NCBI GenBank assembly: GCA_963822905.1
Contig: CAWGJF010000001.1
Span: 1,302,001 to 1,366,000 of the forward strand
DNA from: CAWGJF01 sp963822905
Lineage (GTDB): Bacteria > Bacteroidota > Ignavibacteria > Ignavibacteriales > Ignavibacteriaceae
Direction of reading: 5' to 3'
DNA length: 64,000 bases
Part shown: piece after piece, positions 55,012 to 63,925 of the stretch
Position numbering within the stretch: the first letter of the stretch is position 1
Layout: each line of letters begins with the position of its first letter
Made by a program: the position numbers and the translations under genes
Notes under the pieces: generated by a model
Seen by the model: the letters and a program-made list of their open reading frames with translations, nothing else
Database searches by the model: none
Told to the model about the DNA's origin: nothing

Positions 55012-55464
55012 ATGACGAAGCTAATTTTTCCAATATTGTTTATCGTTTTATTGGGAATTGGAGAACTTAATGCACAAGGTAAATTCGGATTAGGAATAGT
55101 TGTCGGTGAACCAACCGGTGTTAGTGCCAAGTACTGGACGAATGGAAGTAATGCATTCGATTTTGGTGCTGCCTGGTCTTTCAAACGTGATGGTAATCTG
55201 TTATTACAAGCGGATTATGTCTGGCACACATTCAGCCTTATTCCTGTTAGAGAAGGAAAGCTTCCATTTTATTTTGGAATTGGTGGAAGGGTCATTTTCT
55301 CTGGTGATCCACTGATTGGTGCAAGAATTCCGATTGGATTGGATTATATTTTGGCCAACGCTCCCTTAGATGTTTTTGCTGAAGTAGTTCCTATACTTGA
55401 TTTAGCTCCTTCAACAAACTTCAATTTAGGTGGAGGGATTGGAGTCAGGTTTTGGTTTAGATAA
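55012..55464 (+). CDS. Small outer-membrane beta-barrel-like protein, copy 2
   Basis: 150 residues from the ATG at 55012, which has GAGG six bases upstream; an earlier in-frame ATG at 55000 lacks usable spacing. Signal peptide ends GELNAQ. The mature part (GLGIVVGEPTGVSAKYWTNG, LPFYFGIGGRV, IGARIPIGLDYI, VVPILDLAP) is about half identical by eye to the protein at 37864-38319. Followed by an intrinsic terminator. Confidence 0.82.
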   Translation: MTKLIFPILFIVLLGIGELNAQGKFGLGIVVGEPTGVSAKYWTNGSNAFDFGAAWSFKRDGNLLLQADYVWHTFSLIPVREGKLPFYFGIGGRVIFSGDPLIGARIPIGLDYILANAPLDVFAEVVPILDLAPSTNFNLGGGIGVRFWFR

Positions 55465-55491
55465 ATAAAAAAAACAAATAAGATGAATACT

Positions 55492-55522
55492 AATGCCAGC
55501 ATTTTTTGTGCTGGCATTTTTG
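55492..55522 (+). terminator. Intrinsic terminator after barrel copy 2
   Basis: AATGCCAGCA pairs with TGCTGGCATT around TTTTTTG, followed by further T. It ends the small barrel gene transcript 28 bases after its stop. Confidence 0.85.
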
Positions 55523-55598
55523 TTCAAACAATAAATTATTCATATAATTTTTAGAATTTATATAATGATTCATAGTTGTCAATTATAAACAGTTATAA

Positions 55599-55627
55599 TT
55601 GTTTTAAGTTAAATCGCTTATTATATT
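55599..55627 (+). promoter_or_regulatory. Sigma70-like promoter in front of a candidate small RNA
   Basis: TTGTTT (55599-55604), 17-base spacer, TATATT (55622-55627). The predicted start (about 55634) coincides with the first paired base of the downstream structured element. Spacing is ideal; the hexamers are one or two mismatches from consensus, in AT-rich DNA, so chance matches are possible. Confidence 0.4.
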
Positions 55628-55630
55628 TTA

Positions 55631-55713
55631 ACCGGTTCTTCTGAGTGTTATCCCCCAAATGCTTAGGATATAAGAACCAAGCCCGTTAGAGGCCACTCTT
55701 TCGGGCTTTTTTT
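55631..55713 (+). ncRNA. Candidate small structured RNA
   Basis: In a gap with no protein gene (55465-55732), GGTTCTT (55634-55640) pairs with AAGAACC (55672-55678) and encloses a second helix CTGAG/CTTAG (55641-55645 with 55662-55666) whose loop holds CCCCC. Immediately after comes an intrinsic terminator, AAGCCCG/CGGGCTT (55679-55685 with 55702-55708) with seven T. A promoter-like pair lies just upstream. Together they define an approximately 80-nt transcript on the plus strand, convergent with the SpoIIE-type phosphatase gene. No known family is recognised; it is not SRP RNA or 6S by sequence. It might also be a long terminator region. Confidence 0.5.
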
Positions 55714-55732
55714 ATTTTTATGAATTTGGTCT

Positions 55733-56848
55733 TTAGCTTGTAAATTTTAGAATTGCGATTGTGAGATCATCCTGGTACTTAGCTTTTCCTGCAAACATTT
55801 TTATTTCATCCAGAATTTTTTCTCCGATGGATTCAGAATTCAATTTATCATTTTCTGAAAGAAGTTTAATTAGTCTTTCATTTCCAAACAAATCACGGAA
55901 TTCATTTGCTGCTTCCGTTACACCGTCTGAATATAAAACTATAAGCTGATCTTTCTCCAACATTAAATTTTGCTTATTAAAGGAAGGTGATTTTAAAATT
56001 CCAAGTGCAGGTGCATCTTTTTCAAGTTGGGTTACTTTTCCTTTATCAATTATTAGGGGTGGGAAATGTCCGGAATTAATAAATTCAATCTCACCTGAAG
56101 ATGGTTTGAATTCTAAATATAAAAGAGAAGCGAAAATTCTCCTTATCCCATCTCGCTGAAAAATTTCATTCAGTTTAAATCCTAAATCATTTAGAGAATT
56201 GTAATCCGGAGCGAGTGCACGGATAGTTGCCTGAAGTTTTGCCATCATTAAGGCAGCGCTCAATCCTTTCCCTGAGACATCACCGATTGAAAGTCCGTAC
56301 CTGTCATCATTTATTTTGATAAGATCAAGCAAATCGCCTCCGACTTCATTTGCAGCCTGTGTGTGAAGCCATATATCCCATCCATTTATTTTAGGTGAAC
56401 GTTCAGGCATAAGTGCTTTTTGAATTGCCTGACCTTCTTCCAATTCTGTCCTTGCAAGAAGTTTATCTTTTAATTCAAGTGCGAGAATAAAAAGCAAAAC
56501 AACTCCACCGATCATTCCGGAACCAAGAATATCGATAGTAACCTGTCCGGATTCAATCTTGTTGTTGCCTGAAATTAATATCAAAAATATTGAAAACAGA
56601 AGCAGGATTCTTCTGAAGGGGGTTAGCCTGAAAAAGAGAGCTTTGAGCAGCCACCAGGGAATGACACAAAATCTCTTAAGTCTGCTCATCGATTCAAGTT
56701 TCTTTTTTCTTTCGTCGGTAAAATAATATTCTTTTAAATCCCTGTACTCAGATCCAATATCATCGTGAAATTTTAAGTGCTTAAAATCATCACGGATTGT
56801 TCGGGTAAAACGGGGTTCGTTGTGTTTATGTGTATTTGAATTATTCAA
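55733..56848 (-). CDS. Membrane-linked SpoIIE/PP2C-type phosphatase
   Basis: 371 residues. An N-terminal cytoplasmic region and two membrane helices (about 90-105 and 115-135) precede a PP2C-like domain: EVGGDLLDLIKINDDRYGLSIGDVSGKG (metal-binding Asp residues), INSGHFPPLIID, LYSDGVTEA and DDLTIAILKF. This family dephosphorylates anti-sigma-factor antagonists in partner-switching; no such partner is next to it. Upstream neighbour on the same strand is a DUF1569 gene. Confidence 0.88.
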   Translation of the reverse strand: MNNSNTHKHNEPRFTRTIRDDFKHLKFHDDIGSEYRDLKEYYFTDERKKKLESMSRLKRFCVIPWWLLKALFFRLTPFRRILLLFSIFLILISGNNKIESGQVTIDILGSGMIGGVVLLFILALELKDKLLARTELEEGQAIQKALMPERSPKINGWDIWLHTQAANEVGGDLLDLIKINDDRYGLSIGDVSGKGLSAALMMAKLQATIRALAPDYNSLNDLGFKLNEIFQRDGIRRIFASLLYLEFKPSSGEIEFINSGHFPPLIIDKGKVTQLEKDAPALGILKSPSFNKQNLMLEKDQLIVLYSDGVTEAANEFRDLFGNERLIKLLSENDKLNSESIGEKILDEIKMFAGKAKYQDDLTIAILKFTS

Positions 56849-56942
56849 ATTGATCTTTTGAGAATATACTTTCAGAATTCAATATCTAAAATAAGTAAAG
56901 GCAGGGTTAAGAAAAGAATGGAAATGATGAAAGGGAAAAATC

Positions 56943-57401
56943 CTATTTGTCCGAACGAATTAACCCGAACTGGCTGAGATGATGTGTAAAATGTTTTTTA
57001 TGAAAGACTTCCCATTCGTCAAAATTCAATTCACCAAAAGTAACATTAACTAATCTTGCTTCGGGATCTTTTTCGAAGTAAGAATAATAATCATCAACTT
57101 CTTTTTTCAAATTTGATTTTGCTTCTTCGAGACTTGGAAATTTTAATTCCATTAAATCGGGACCGATTACAGGATTTACAAACAATTTTGGTAGAGGTTT
57201 ATCGCTCATTAAAATTCTTTTCATCAAGGGAATCATTTCAGGTGGATTAAAGCATTGCAGGAATAATTTACCGTTACCCATCTGTACCGCAAAAGTTAAG
57301 TGCTCAACCATATGCTGTGCAGACATTTTTCCCCAGAGTGGTTTTGTGTCTGTTTTCAGGTTCGTCAATTCATCTAGAAAATTATACACTTTTTTTATCA
57401 T
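56943..57401 (-). CDS. DUF1569 (DinB-superfamily) protein
   Basis: 152 residues, four-helix DinB-like fold: PLWGKMSAQHMVEHLTFAVQMGNG carries one metal-binding His cluster, and the C-terminal HKKHFTHHLSQFGLI the other. The family is of unknown function, possibly thiol transferase-like as other DinB members. Head-to-head with typA. Confidence 0.85.
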   Translation of the reverse strand: MIKKVYNFLDELTNLKTDTKPLWGKMSAQHMVEHLTFAVQMGNGKLFLQCFNPPEMIPLMKRILMSDKPLPKLFVNPVIGPDLMELKFPSLEEAKSNLKKEVDDYYSYFEKDPEARLVNVTFGELNFDEWEVFHKKHFTHHLSQFGLIRSDK

Positions 57402-57507
57402 AACTTATATTATTTGTAGGTCATAATATGATTGTATGAAAATCTCATTGTATTCACCTAAAAATATACGATATTTACGGCTCACTTTTAAATTAGTTAG
57501 GTAAGAA

Positions 57508-59310
57508 TTGAAAGAGATAAGAAACATAGCAATTATAGCTCACGTTGACCACGGCAAGACAACATTAGTAGATCAGCTTTTAAAGCAGAGTAAAATATTC
57601 AGGCAGAACCAGGTTGTAAGAGAAAGATTCCTCGATTCAAACGATCTTGAAAGAGAACGCGGAATAACAATCCTTTCAAAAAATATTAGTATTCCGTATA
57701 AGGATATTAAAATTAATTTAATCGATACTCCCGGTCACGCAGATTTTGGTGGTGAAGTTGAACGTGTTCTTAAAATGGCAGACGGGGTTCTACTTCTCGT
57801 CGATTCATTTGAAGGACCGATGCCGCAAACAAGATTTGTTCTTGAAAAAGCTCTCCATCTTCATTTGAAACCGATAGTTGTAATTAATAAAATAGACAGA
57901 CCGGATAACCGTCCTGTTGAAGTTCTTAACGAAGTTTATGATTTGTTTATCGATTTAAATGCTAATGATTTACAACTTGAATTCCCGGTTATTTATGCGA
58001 GCGGACGAGATGGTTGGGCTGTTAAAGATTTAGCAGATGAGAAAAAAGATCTGATACCGCTGCTTGAAACTATTGCTAAAAAAATTCAGCAGCCAAAATT
58101 TAACGACGGTGCAACTCAAATACAGATTACGACTCTTGATTACAATGATTATGTCGGCAGGATAGGGATCGGAAGGGTTTTCCGCGGTGTGTTTAATAAG
58201 AACAAACCACTTTCAATTATTAAAAGAGATGGGAAAGTACATCCCGTAACAATCAAGCAGCTATTTATATTTGAAGGACTTGATAGAGCTGAAGTTGAGG
58301 AAGTAACAACAGGCGATATTTGTGCAATTGTCGGAATTGAAGATGTTGACATCGGTGATACAATCGCTGACAGTGACGACCCGGAACCGTTGCCAATTAT
58401 TGCAATTGATGAACCAACAATCAGTATGAATTTTACTGTAAATACTTCACCGTTTTATGGCAAAGAAGGAAAATATGTTACATCCCGGCATCTAAGAGAC
58501 AGGCTATTTAAAGAACTTGAACACAATGTTGCATTACAGGTTCAGGAAACTGCTTCACCTGATACCTACAAAGTTTCGGGAAGAGGAATTCTTCATTTGT
58601 CAGTTCTTATAGAAAATATGAGAAGGGAAGGCTACGAGTTTGCGGTTGGTCCGCCGAAAGTTATTTATAAAGAATTAAACGGTAAAAAAAGTGAACCGAT
58701 TGAGTTGCTGGTAGTAGATTCACCAAATGATACAACCGGAAAGGTTATAGAGCTTGTTGGACAGCGCCGCGGTGAAATGGTAAGAATGGAACAAAAAGGT
58801 TCTCTCACTACACTAGAATTTCACATTCCTTCACGCGGTTTGATGGGACTTAGAAATAAAATCCTGAATGTAACTTCAGGACAGGGAATAATGCACCACA
58901 GGTTTTACCAGTACGAATACTTTAAAGGTTCAGTTACACAAAGACAAAATGGTGTTTTAATTTCCATGCACGAAGGACTTTCAACTGCTTATGCAATTGA
59001 TTCGCTGCAGGACAGGGGCAAGTTTTATATCGAACCGGGTGAAATAATTTACAGGGGACAGATTGTCGGCGAGTACAATAAAGAAACAGATATTGAAGTT
59101 CACGTTCAGCGTGGAAAGAAGCTGACAAATATGCGGGCTTCAGGTTCTGATAAAGCTGCAAAGATTGCTCCTGCAATTAAGTTCACTCTTGAAGAATCAC
59201 TTGAATACATAAAAGATGATGAGCTTGTTGAAATTACTCCAAAGTCAATTAGAATGCGAAAACTTTATCTCGATCCGACGGAGAGAAAAAGATTTAATTT
59301 AAAAAAGTAA
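57508..59310 (+). CDS. typA: Ribosome-associated GTPase TypA/BipA
   Basis: 600 residues, the usual length. Starts at a TTG at 57508 (AGGT in front); all GTPase elements follow: AHVDHGKTTL (G1), DTPGHADFGGEVER (G3), NKIDRP (G4). The RERGITILSKNI switch is intact, then the domain II beta-barrel and the BipA-specific C-terminus (RMRKLYLDPTERKRFNLKK). It affects ribosome assembly and stress adaptation. Confidence 0.96.
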   Translation: MKEIRNIAIIAHVDHGKTTLVDQLLKQSKIFRQNQVVRERFLDSNDLERERGITILSKNISIPYKDIKINLIDTPGHADFGGEVERVLKMADGVLLLVDSFEGPMPQTRFVLEKALHLHLKPIVVINKIDRPDNRPVEVLNEVYDLFIDLNANDLQLEFPVIYASGRDGWAVKDLADEKKDLIPLLETIAKKIQQPKFNDGATQIQITTLDYNDYVGRIGIGRVFRGVFNKNKPLSIIKRDGKVHPVTIKQLFIFEGLDRAEVEEVTTGDICAIVGIEDVDIGDTIADSDDPEPLPIIAIDEPTISMNFTVNTSPFYGKEGKYVTSRHLRDRLFKELEHNVALQVQETASPDTYKVSGRGILHLSVLIENMRREGYEFAVGPPKVIYKELNGKKSEPIELLVVDSPNDTTGKVIELVGQRRGEMVRMEQKGSLTTLEFHIPSRGLMGLRNKILNVTSGQGIMHHRFYQYEYFKGSVTQRQNGVLISMHEGLSTAYAIDSLQDRGKFYIEPGEIIYRGQIVGEYNKETDIEVHVQRGKKLTNMRASGSDKAAKIAPAIKFTLEESLEYIKDDELVEITPKSIRMRKLYLDPTERKRFNLKK

Positions 59311-59320
59311 TTTGGTTTGT

Positions 59321-59337
59321 CACGAATACACGAATTA
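59321..59337 (+). repeat. Direct repeat, left copy, near the GxxExxY gene
   Basis: CACGAATACACGAATTA, matching 59870-59886 at 16 of 17 positions. An inverted partial copy (ATTCGTGAATTAGTGGC) lies at 59358-59374. These short copies bracket the gene at 59389-59763. Confidence 0.55.
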
Positions 59338-59357
59338 AATTCAAAAGATTCGGAATT

Positions 59358-59374
59358 ATTCGTGAATTAGTGGC
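59358..59374 (-). repeat. Inverted copy of the GxxExxY-flanking repeat
   Basis: ATTCGTGAATTAGTGGC, reverse-complement related to the motif at 59868-59887. Pairing with the copy on the left would make a hairpin ahead of the gene's 3' end. Confidence 0.5.
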
Positions 59375-59388
59375 TAAATTATTTCAGT

Positions 59389-59763
59389 TCAAAGCACAAT
59401 CCTTTTATACTTTAATGACATCTCACCAAAGTTTACAATCAATCCTAATTTGCAGCCAGAAACTTTCAGATAATTAATTGTCTGAGCTATAAATTCTTCG
59501 GGGATTTCTGATATCCCTTTTACTTCGAGAATAATTTTATCAAAGACAACAAAATCGGCATAAAATTTATGAGGAAGAATGACGTCCTTATATTTAACTA
59601 TATATTCTTTTTCTCTTTCATAAGGGATTTTATTTTTAACGAACTCATATTCTAGTGCATCTTTGTAAACAATTTCAAGAAATCCTCGGTCTAGATTATT
59701 ATGTACTTCCATACAAAGACCAATAATCTTAAAAGATTCTGATTTGTAAATGATTTCTGTCAT
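59389..59763 (-). CDS. GxxExxY protein (PD-(D/E)XK-like fold)
   Basis: 124 residues. The naming motif is visible as GFLEIVY, followed by YADFVVFDKIILEVKG, the core DxnExK of PD-(D/E)XK-type nucleases, and AQTINYLKVSGCKLGLIVNFG. Function unproven in any organism. It is flanked by short repeats (59321, 59358, 59868), a context that hints at lateral or mobile association. No ribosome binding site is obvious. Confidence 0.88.
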   Translation of the reverse strand: MTEIIYKSESFKIIGLCMEVHNNLDRGFLEIVYKDALEYEFVKNKIPYEREKEYIVKYKDVILPHKFYADFVVFDKIILEVKGISEIPEEFIAQTINYLKVSGCKLGLIVNFGEMSLKYKRIVL

Positions 59764-59867
59764 TTTAATATCACAATATATTTCTCCAATTAAATTACTT
59801 TTAATATAAATAATTTCAGTTGTAATTCAGAAAAGTTATAAAACTGAATATCTTGGTTTTACTAGTT

Positions 59868-59887
59868 GCCACGAATTCACGAATTAG
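59868..59887 (+). repeat. Direct repeat, right copy, near the GxxExxY gene
   Basis: GCCACGAATTCACGAATTAG, the fullest copy of the short motif seen at 59321-59337 and, inverted, at 59358-59374. Confidence 0.55.
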
Positions 59888-59989
59888 CAAATAAAATTTT
59901 TCTTTATTTTCTTTTTATCCTTCCGTGATACTTCCGTTATAACTCTCCTTTAGTTTGCTGCATCAATTAACAAAAATTTTAAGGAAAAA

Positions 59990-61814
59990 ATGCAATTAAA
60001 AAAATGTTGTTATTGCTTATAGCAGCAATTACATTATTCATTTGTAGGCTGCAGTAAGGATGAAAATCCTGTTATGACAACAGAAACAGGAGTAGATCCT
60101 TCAACAGCGCCAAGAGCTTCTGTTGACAGGTTTAGCACAGATGCAGGTAATTTATTTGTTCGAGATGGAAGCAACGGATTGCCGGATGCAAATGCACCAA
60201 TTAATTTTGACCAGGCTCCTTTTATTACACAGGGATTCGGACCTATGGATGAGGTTGTTAAATATTATAACTTTGATGTTATGCCTGTTGAATCGGCACC
60301 GATTTATGTTTTGTTTAAACAAGGTGCCTCGACTCCTGTTGCCAACCAGTTAAATATAGTTGACGTTATTCCGGGCGATGCAGGCTACAATGATTTCTGG
60401 AATGTTAATAAAGTCACTGTTCCGGCAGATTATGTTGCTAATACAGTAACAAGTTATGATGAGATAGTTTCTAAAGGTTATGCAGTTGAAAAAACAACCA
60501 CTCTTGTTAATTGTCCAATTGTACCGAATGGATCAACTGCAAGTTTAAGGTATGGAGGTTCAGGTGATACGGGTTTAACAATGGGATGGTACAAAGGAAA
60601 AGTCGTTTTCTATTTTAATTTTAGTGAAGCTGCATTAACCTCAACCATTCCGGCTACAGGTTATCCTGAAGTTCCTCTTTCTGATATTCTTGTTTGCTTT
60701 AATATTAATCCGGGACAGCCCGGCGGCGGACCTCCATCCGGCTTCAAAACTGAAGGAAGTACAGCTCAAACTCACAATTGTGTTGAAACAATTCCTACAA
60801 GCACTGGCTATTCACCTTTCTGGGATGTTGATGTTTATGACAATGCTGATTTTGATAATGTGTTTGATTATTCACTCGCAATGAATGCAAATGTTTTAGC
60901 CCAGGGAGTTGCAACTGTAAACTGTCCGATAGTTTCAGTTGCAATGGGAAATATTCCAAAAGATCCGAACACAGCACCAAAAGTTAGTGTTGACCGTTTC
61001 AGTGATACTGCAGGAAATCTATTTAAGAGATCGGAAAACACCAGCTTGCCGGGACCAAATATGCCTATAAATTTTGACCAGGCACCTTTTATCACTAAAG
61101 GATTGGGACCAATGGGTGAGATGGTTCAATATTATAATTTTGATGTTATGCCTGATGAGTCGGCTCCGATTTATGTTTTATTTAAAGAAGGTGAAAATAC
61201 ACCTGTTGCTGATCAGTTGAATATTGTAGGAGTAGTTCCGGGTGATGCCGGTTACAGTGATTTCTGGCATGTTAAAAAAGTAACGGTTCCTTCATACTAT
61301 AGGGCAAACACTGTAACAAGCGTCGATGAATTAATGGCAATGGGTTACACAATTGAAAGTACAAATATGATTGTGAATTGTCCGATTGTTCCTAATGGAT
61401 CAACTGCAAGCCTGAGATACAATTCAGGTGATACAGGATTAACAATGGGATGGTACAATGACCAGGTTGTATTCTATTTTAATTTTGCTGAAGCTGGAAT
61501 GCTGACCGGAACGCCTAACGGAAGTGGTGAACCGCTTGTTCCATTGTCTGATATTCTTGTCTGCTTTAATATTAATCCTGGTATGATGGGTGGCGGTCCG
61601 CCTTCAGGATTTCAAGACTGAAATGGGAACCGATCAAACACATAATGTTGTAAGTACGATTCCGACAAGCACAGGTTATTCACCATTCTGGGATGTTGAT
61701 GTTTATGATAATGCAGATTTTGATATGGTAATGGATTGGACGACTGCAATGCAGGCAACTTTGCTTGCAAGTGGAGTTGCAAAAGTTAATTGCCCGATTG
61801 TTTCTGTGAATTAA
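59990..61814 (+). CDS. Lipoprotein made of two tandem homologous halves, frameshifted
   Basis: Unknown family. A ribosome binding site AAGGA precedes the ATG at 59990 (MQLKK, with another ATG at 60004). The signal peptide (LLLLIAAITLF) shifts frame before the lipobox GCSKDENPV; removing one T at 60041-60043 joins them. From about 60074 to 61619 one frame runs; a second extra T near 61608-61612 then shifts the end, which continues as FKTEMGTDQTHN to 61814. Corrected length is about 605 residues. The two halves (about 60095-60960 and 60961-61814) align end to end: both have DRF-AGNLF, NFDQAPFIT, YYNFDVMP, PGDAGYDFW, NCPIVPNGSTASLRY, DTGLTMGWY, LSDILVCFNINPG and TSTGYSPFWDVDVYDNADFD. The uncorrected frames are still open over almost the whole length, so the gene is probably alive. 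Confidence 0.75.
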
Positions 61815-61828
61815 TTCTTTTCAAAATT

Positions 61829-61859
61829 TCCGGGAGGATATTTATCTTCCCGGATTTTT
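61829..61859. terminator. Bidirectional terminator between the duplicated lipoprotein and TonB-domain genes
   Basis: TCCGGGAGGATA pairs with TATCTTCCCGGA (one G-T) around TT, with T-run after on the plus strand and an A-run on the other side. It ends two convergent genes. Confidence 0.82.
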
Positions 61860-62715
61860 ATTCTTTAACTTCTTCCCAGGTTATTTGATCTTGAATATGT
61901 CTGAGAATGTTTAGAATTGCCCATAAACCTACAGGATCACCTTTTCCATTTGAACTAACTCTTTTTTCGGTGAAGTCATTTTTTACTGTTATATATTCCC
62001 ATCTATCAGGATTTATTAGAGTAGTTACATAATCTTTTTTATAACTCAAGAAACATTGTGAAACAATTAAATCATTAAGTCTTTCAAAAATGTTTGGTCG
62101 AATTTCCCCTTTTTTTTCAACAATTAGTTCGGGACCTGATTCTGCAGTTAAATCTTTTTCAACATAATTAACGTGTCCGGTTTTATCCAGAACCAATTTT
62201 TTATATGTATAAATATTATTTTCTTCATATATAATTTCATTTAGTAGAATATCAGGTTTATCCACATATTCATTTAAATCGAATTTAACCCAAACCTCAA
62301 ATTCAGAGTTAACATTTTTATCGCCAATCTTTGCAGGAGTATATTTCAATTTTCTTAAAATATCTAGAGCAGATTCATCACAACCCGCCCCAATTCCTTT
62401 GATGAATTTATAACTTTTTACTATTCCATTGTTGTTAAGATTGATTTTTACAACAACATCCCCTTGAACTCCAGCTCTTTTGGCTATTTCAGGATAGTAA
62501 ATTAATTTAGCAATAGAATCTTTATTCAATTCAAACATCGGCAACAATGAAAATTTGTTTGAATCTACTACTTCGATTTTTACTATTTGGACACTTGGAT
62601 TATTAAGAATCGAATGAGTATAAAGCGGCGGACAATTCTCATTTGTATTTTGTGCAAATACAAATGAAGAAATAAGTAGTGTTAGGATTACAATAAGTAA
62701 AAATTGTTTTTTCAT
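61858..62715 (-). CDS. Secreted TonB C-terminal domain protein
   Basis: 285 residues from the ATG at 62715; the in-frame upstream TTG at 62727 is less likely since GGGG serves the ATG. A signal peptide (LLISSFVFAQ) precedes a TonB-type C-terminal domain (YYPEIAKRAGVQGDVVVKINLNNNGIV, then GCDESALDILRKLKYTPAKI). The rest lacks a transmembrane anchor and a Pro-rich linker, so it is not a classic TonB. It may be a periplasmic energy-transducer-like adaptor. C-terminal half unassigned. Confidence 0.82.
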   Translation of the reverse strand: MKKQFLLIVILTLLISSFVFAQNTNENCPPLYTHSILNNPSVQIVKIEVVDSNKFSLLPMFELNKDSIAKLIYYPEIAKRAGVQGDVVVKINLNNNGIVKSYKFIKGIGAGCDESALDILRKLKYTPAKIGDKNVNSEFEVWVKFDLNEYVDKPDILLNEIIYEENNIYTYKKLVLDKTGHVNYVEKDLTAESGPELIVEKKGEIRPNIFERLNDLIVSQCFLSYKKDYVTTLINPDRWEYITVKNDFTEKRVSSNGKGDPVGLWAILNILRHIQDQITWEEVKE

Positions 62716-62807
62716 TTTTAACCCCAATAATTAATTATCAATAAAACTCGTATTCGTAATTTGTTTTCTCGATACTATTATGAGTAAAATCAGTTCTAAT
62801 CTTTTCC

Positions 62808-63002
62808 CTAATTAATCCATTTGAAATAACTTGTACTAGTAGTAAAACTTACTTTCCCATTCACAATCGTATTTGCAATAATTTGTTCTCCCATTATTTC
62901 ATCATAAGGTTTTTGTTTTATTTCAATACTATTTGCGATAAATATTGAATCTCTTAGTTCTATTCCTCTGTAGTCGTATTCAGAAAATCTATCTTGAAGC
63001 AT
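62808..63002 (-). CDS. Short hypothetical frame, probably part of a decayed gene
   Basis: 64 residues, MLQDRFSEYDYRGIELRDSIF... ending KWIN. No family recognised and no ribosome binding site. It lies at the 3' end of a stretch where several minus-strand fragments in different frames look protein-like, so it is probably the tail of a broken gene rather than a complete one. Confidence 0.35.
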   Translation of the reverse strand: MLQDRFSEYDYRGIELRDSIFIANSIEIKQKPYDEIMGEQIIANTIVNGKVSFTTSTSYFKWIN

Positions 63003-63598
63003 AAATCAGTTCCATTGTATAAAAGTTATTTTAAAGTTCGACCAAGTTTTCATCAATTCTCTGATCTATTTTTTGAATGTTCATTGTAATATTCAAGTGT
63101 CCAGTCCTTCAAATTAACATCATCATAAAAATATAAAGTTAAATCTTCATATGCTTCGCTTTAATTTTCTCTTAATTTTCTTGTTATCCTTCCATGAATA
63201 ATATTGAAAGAAATATTTTCTTTATCGTATCAGAATAATGCGAATTTTTTCGATACGAAGAGAATGCTTGAAAATATTTATTTCTCTCGATCATCATATT
63301 GTATCTTCAATTTTCTGAATATTTGATCTCAAAATTACAAAATTTCATTTCCAAAAGAATCATATCTGATAAATGCCAAGTACTAATGCAAGTATTGTTA
63401 TTATAAAATGCATCCCATTGTAAACCTTATTTAAATTTTATTATAAACTTTTGTTTCAACTAATTTTACCATCTTCGAATTATTTTGAATAATATTTCCA
63501 TGTTGGTCTCTTTCAATGAACTCAAGAGACGATTCAGAACGATAATCACCAAAATTTGAAGTATGGTATTTCTTTTCTATTATTACGATAATCTCCAT
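63003..63598 (-). pseudogene. Degenerate coding region, minus strand
   Basis: Protein-like pieces in different frames: 63598-63431 (55 residues, with FIERDQHGNIIQ), a piece near 63330-63340 reading YDSFGNEIL, and one near 63060-63160 reading EAYEDLTLYFYDDVNLKDWTLEYYNEH. The D-x-G-N pattern recalls YD-like repeat proteins. Stops interrupt all frames. The 920-base gap up to 63925 holds no intact gene that could be supported. Confidence 0.35.
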
Positions 63599-63925
63599 TG
63601 TCAAAATAAAGTTGTTTCTGAATTGACTTTTACATCCTACTAATCAGTGGAATCAACCAATACGAAAACTTTTAGTATATTGGAATTATTTCACTTTTTT
63701 CACGCTAAGTAATTCAAACAATTGATATTTGTTCTCTAATCTGAATTATCCAATCAAAATTCTTTGTGGATACCACCCTGAGCATAAATGTTAAGCGCAA
63801 TTAAACAAATCAAACAATAAATATTAATTTTAATTTCATATATCGCTCACTAAGTTTGAGAGTAATCATAAAAATGCCGGGTTAAATAGTCAATAGTTAA
63901 ATTTCAAGTTTAACATTTATAAATA

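Noticed and set aside
62808..63925. CRISPR array or phage remnant in the AT-rich gap
   Set aside because: No spaced identical repeats, cas gene or phage gene was found; only AT-rich sequence and protein-like fragments.
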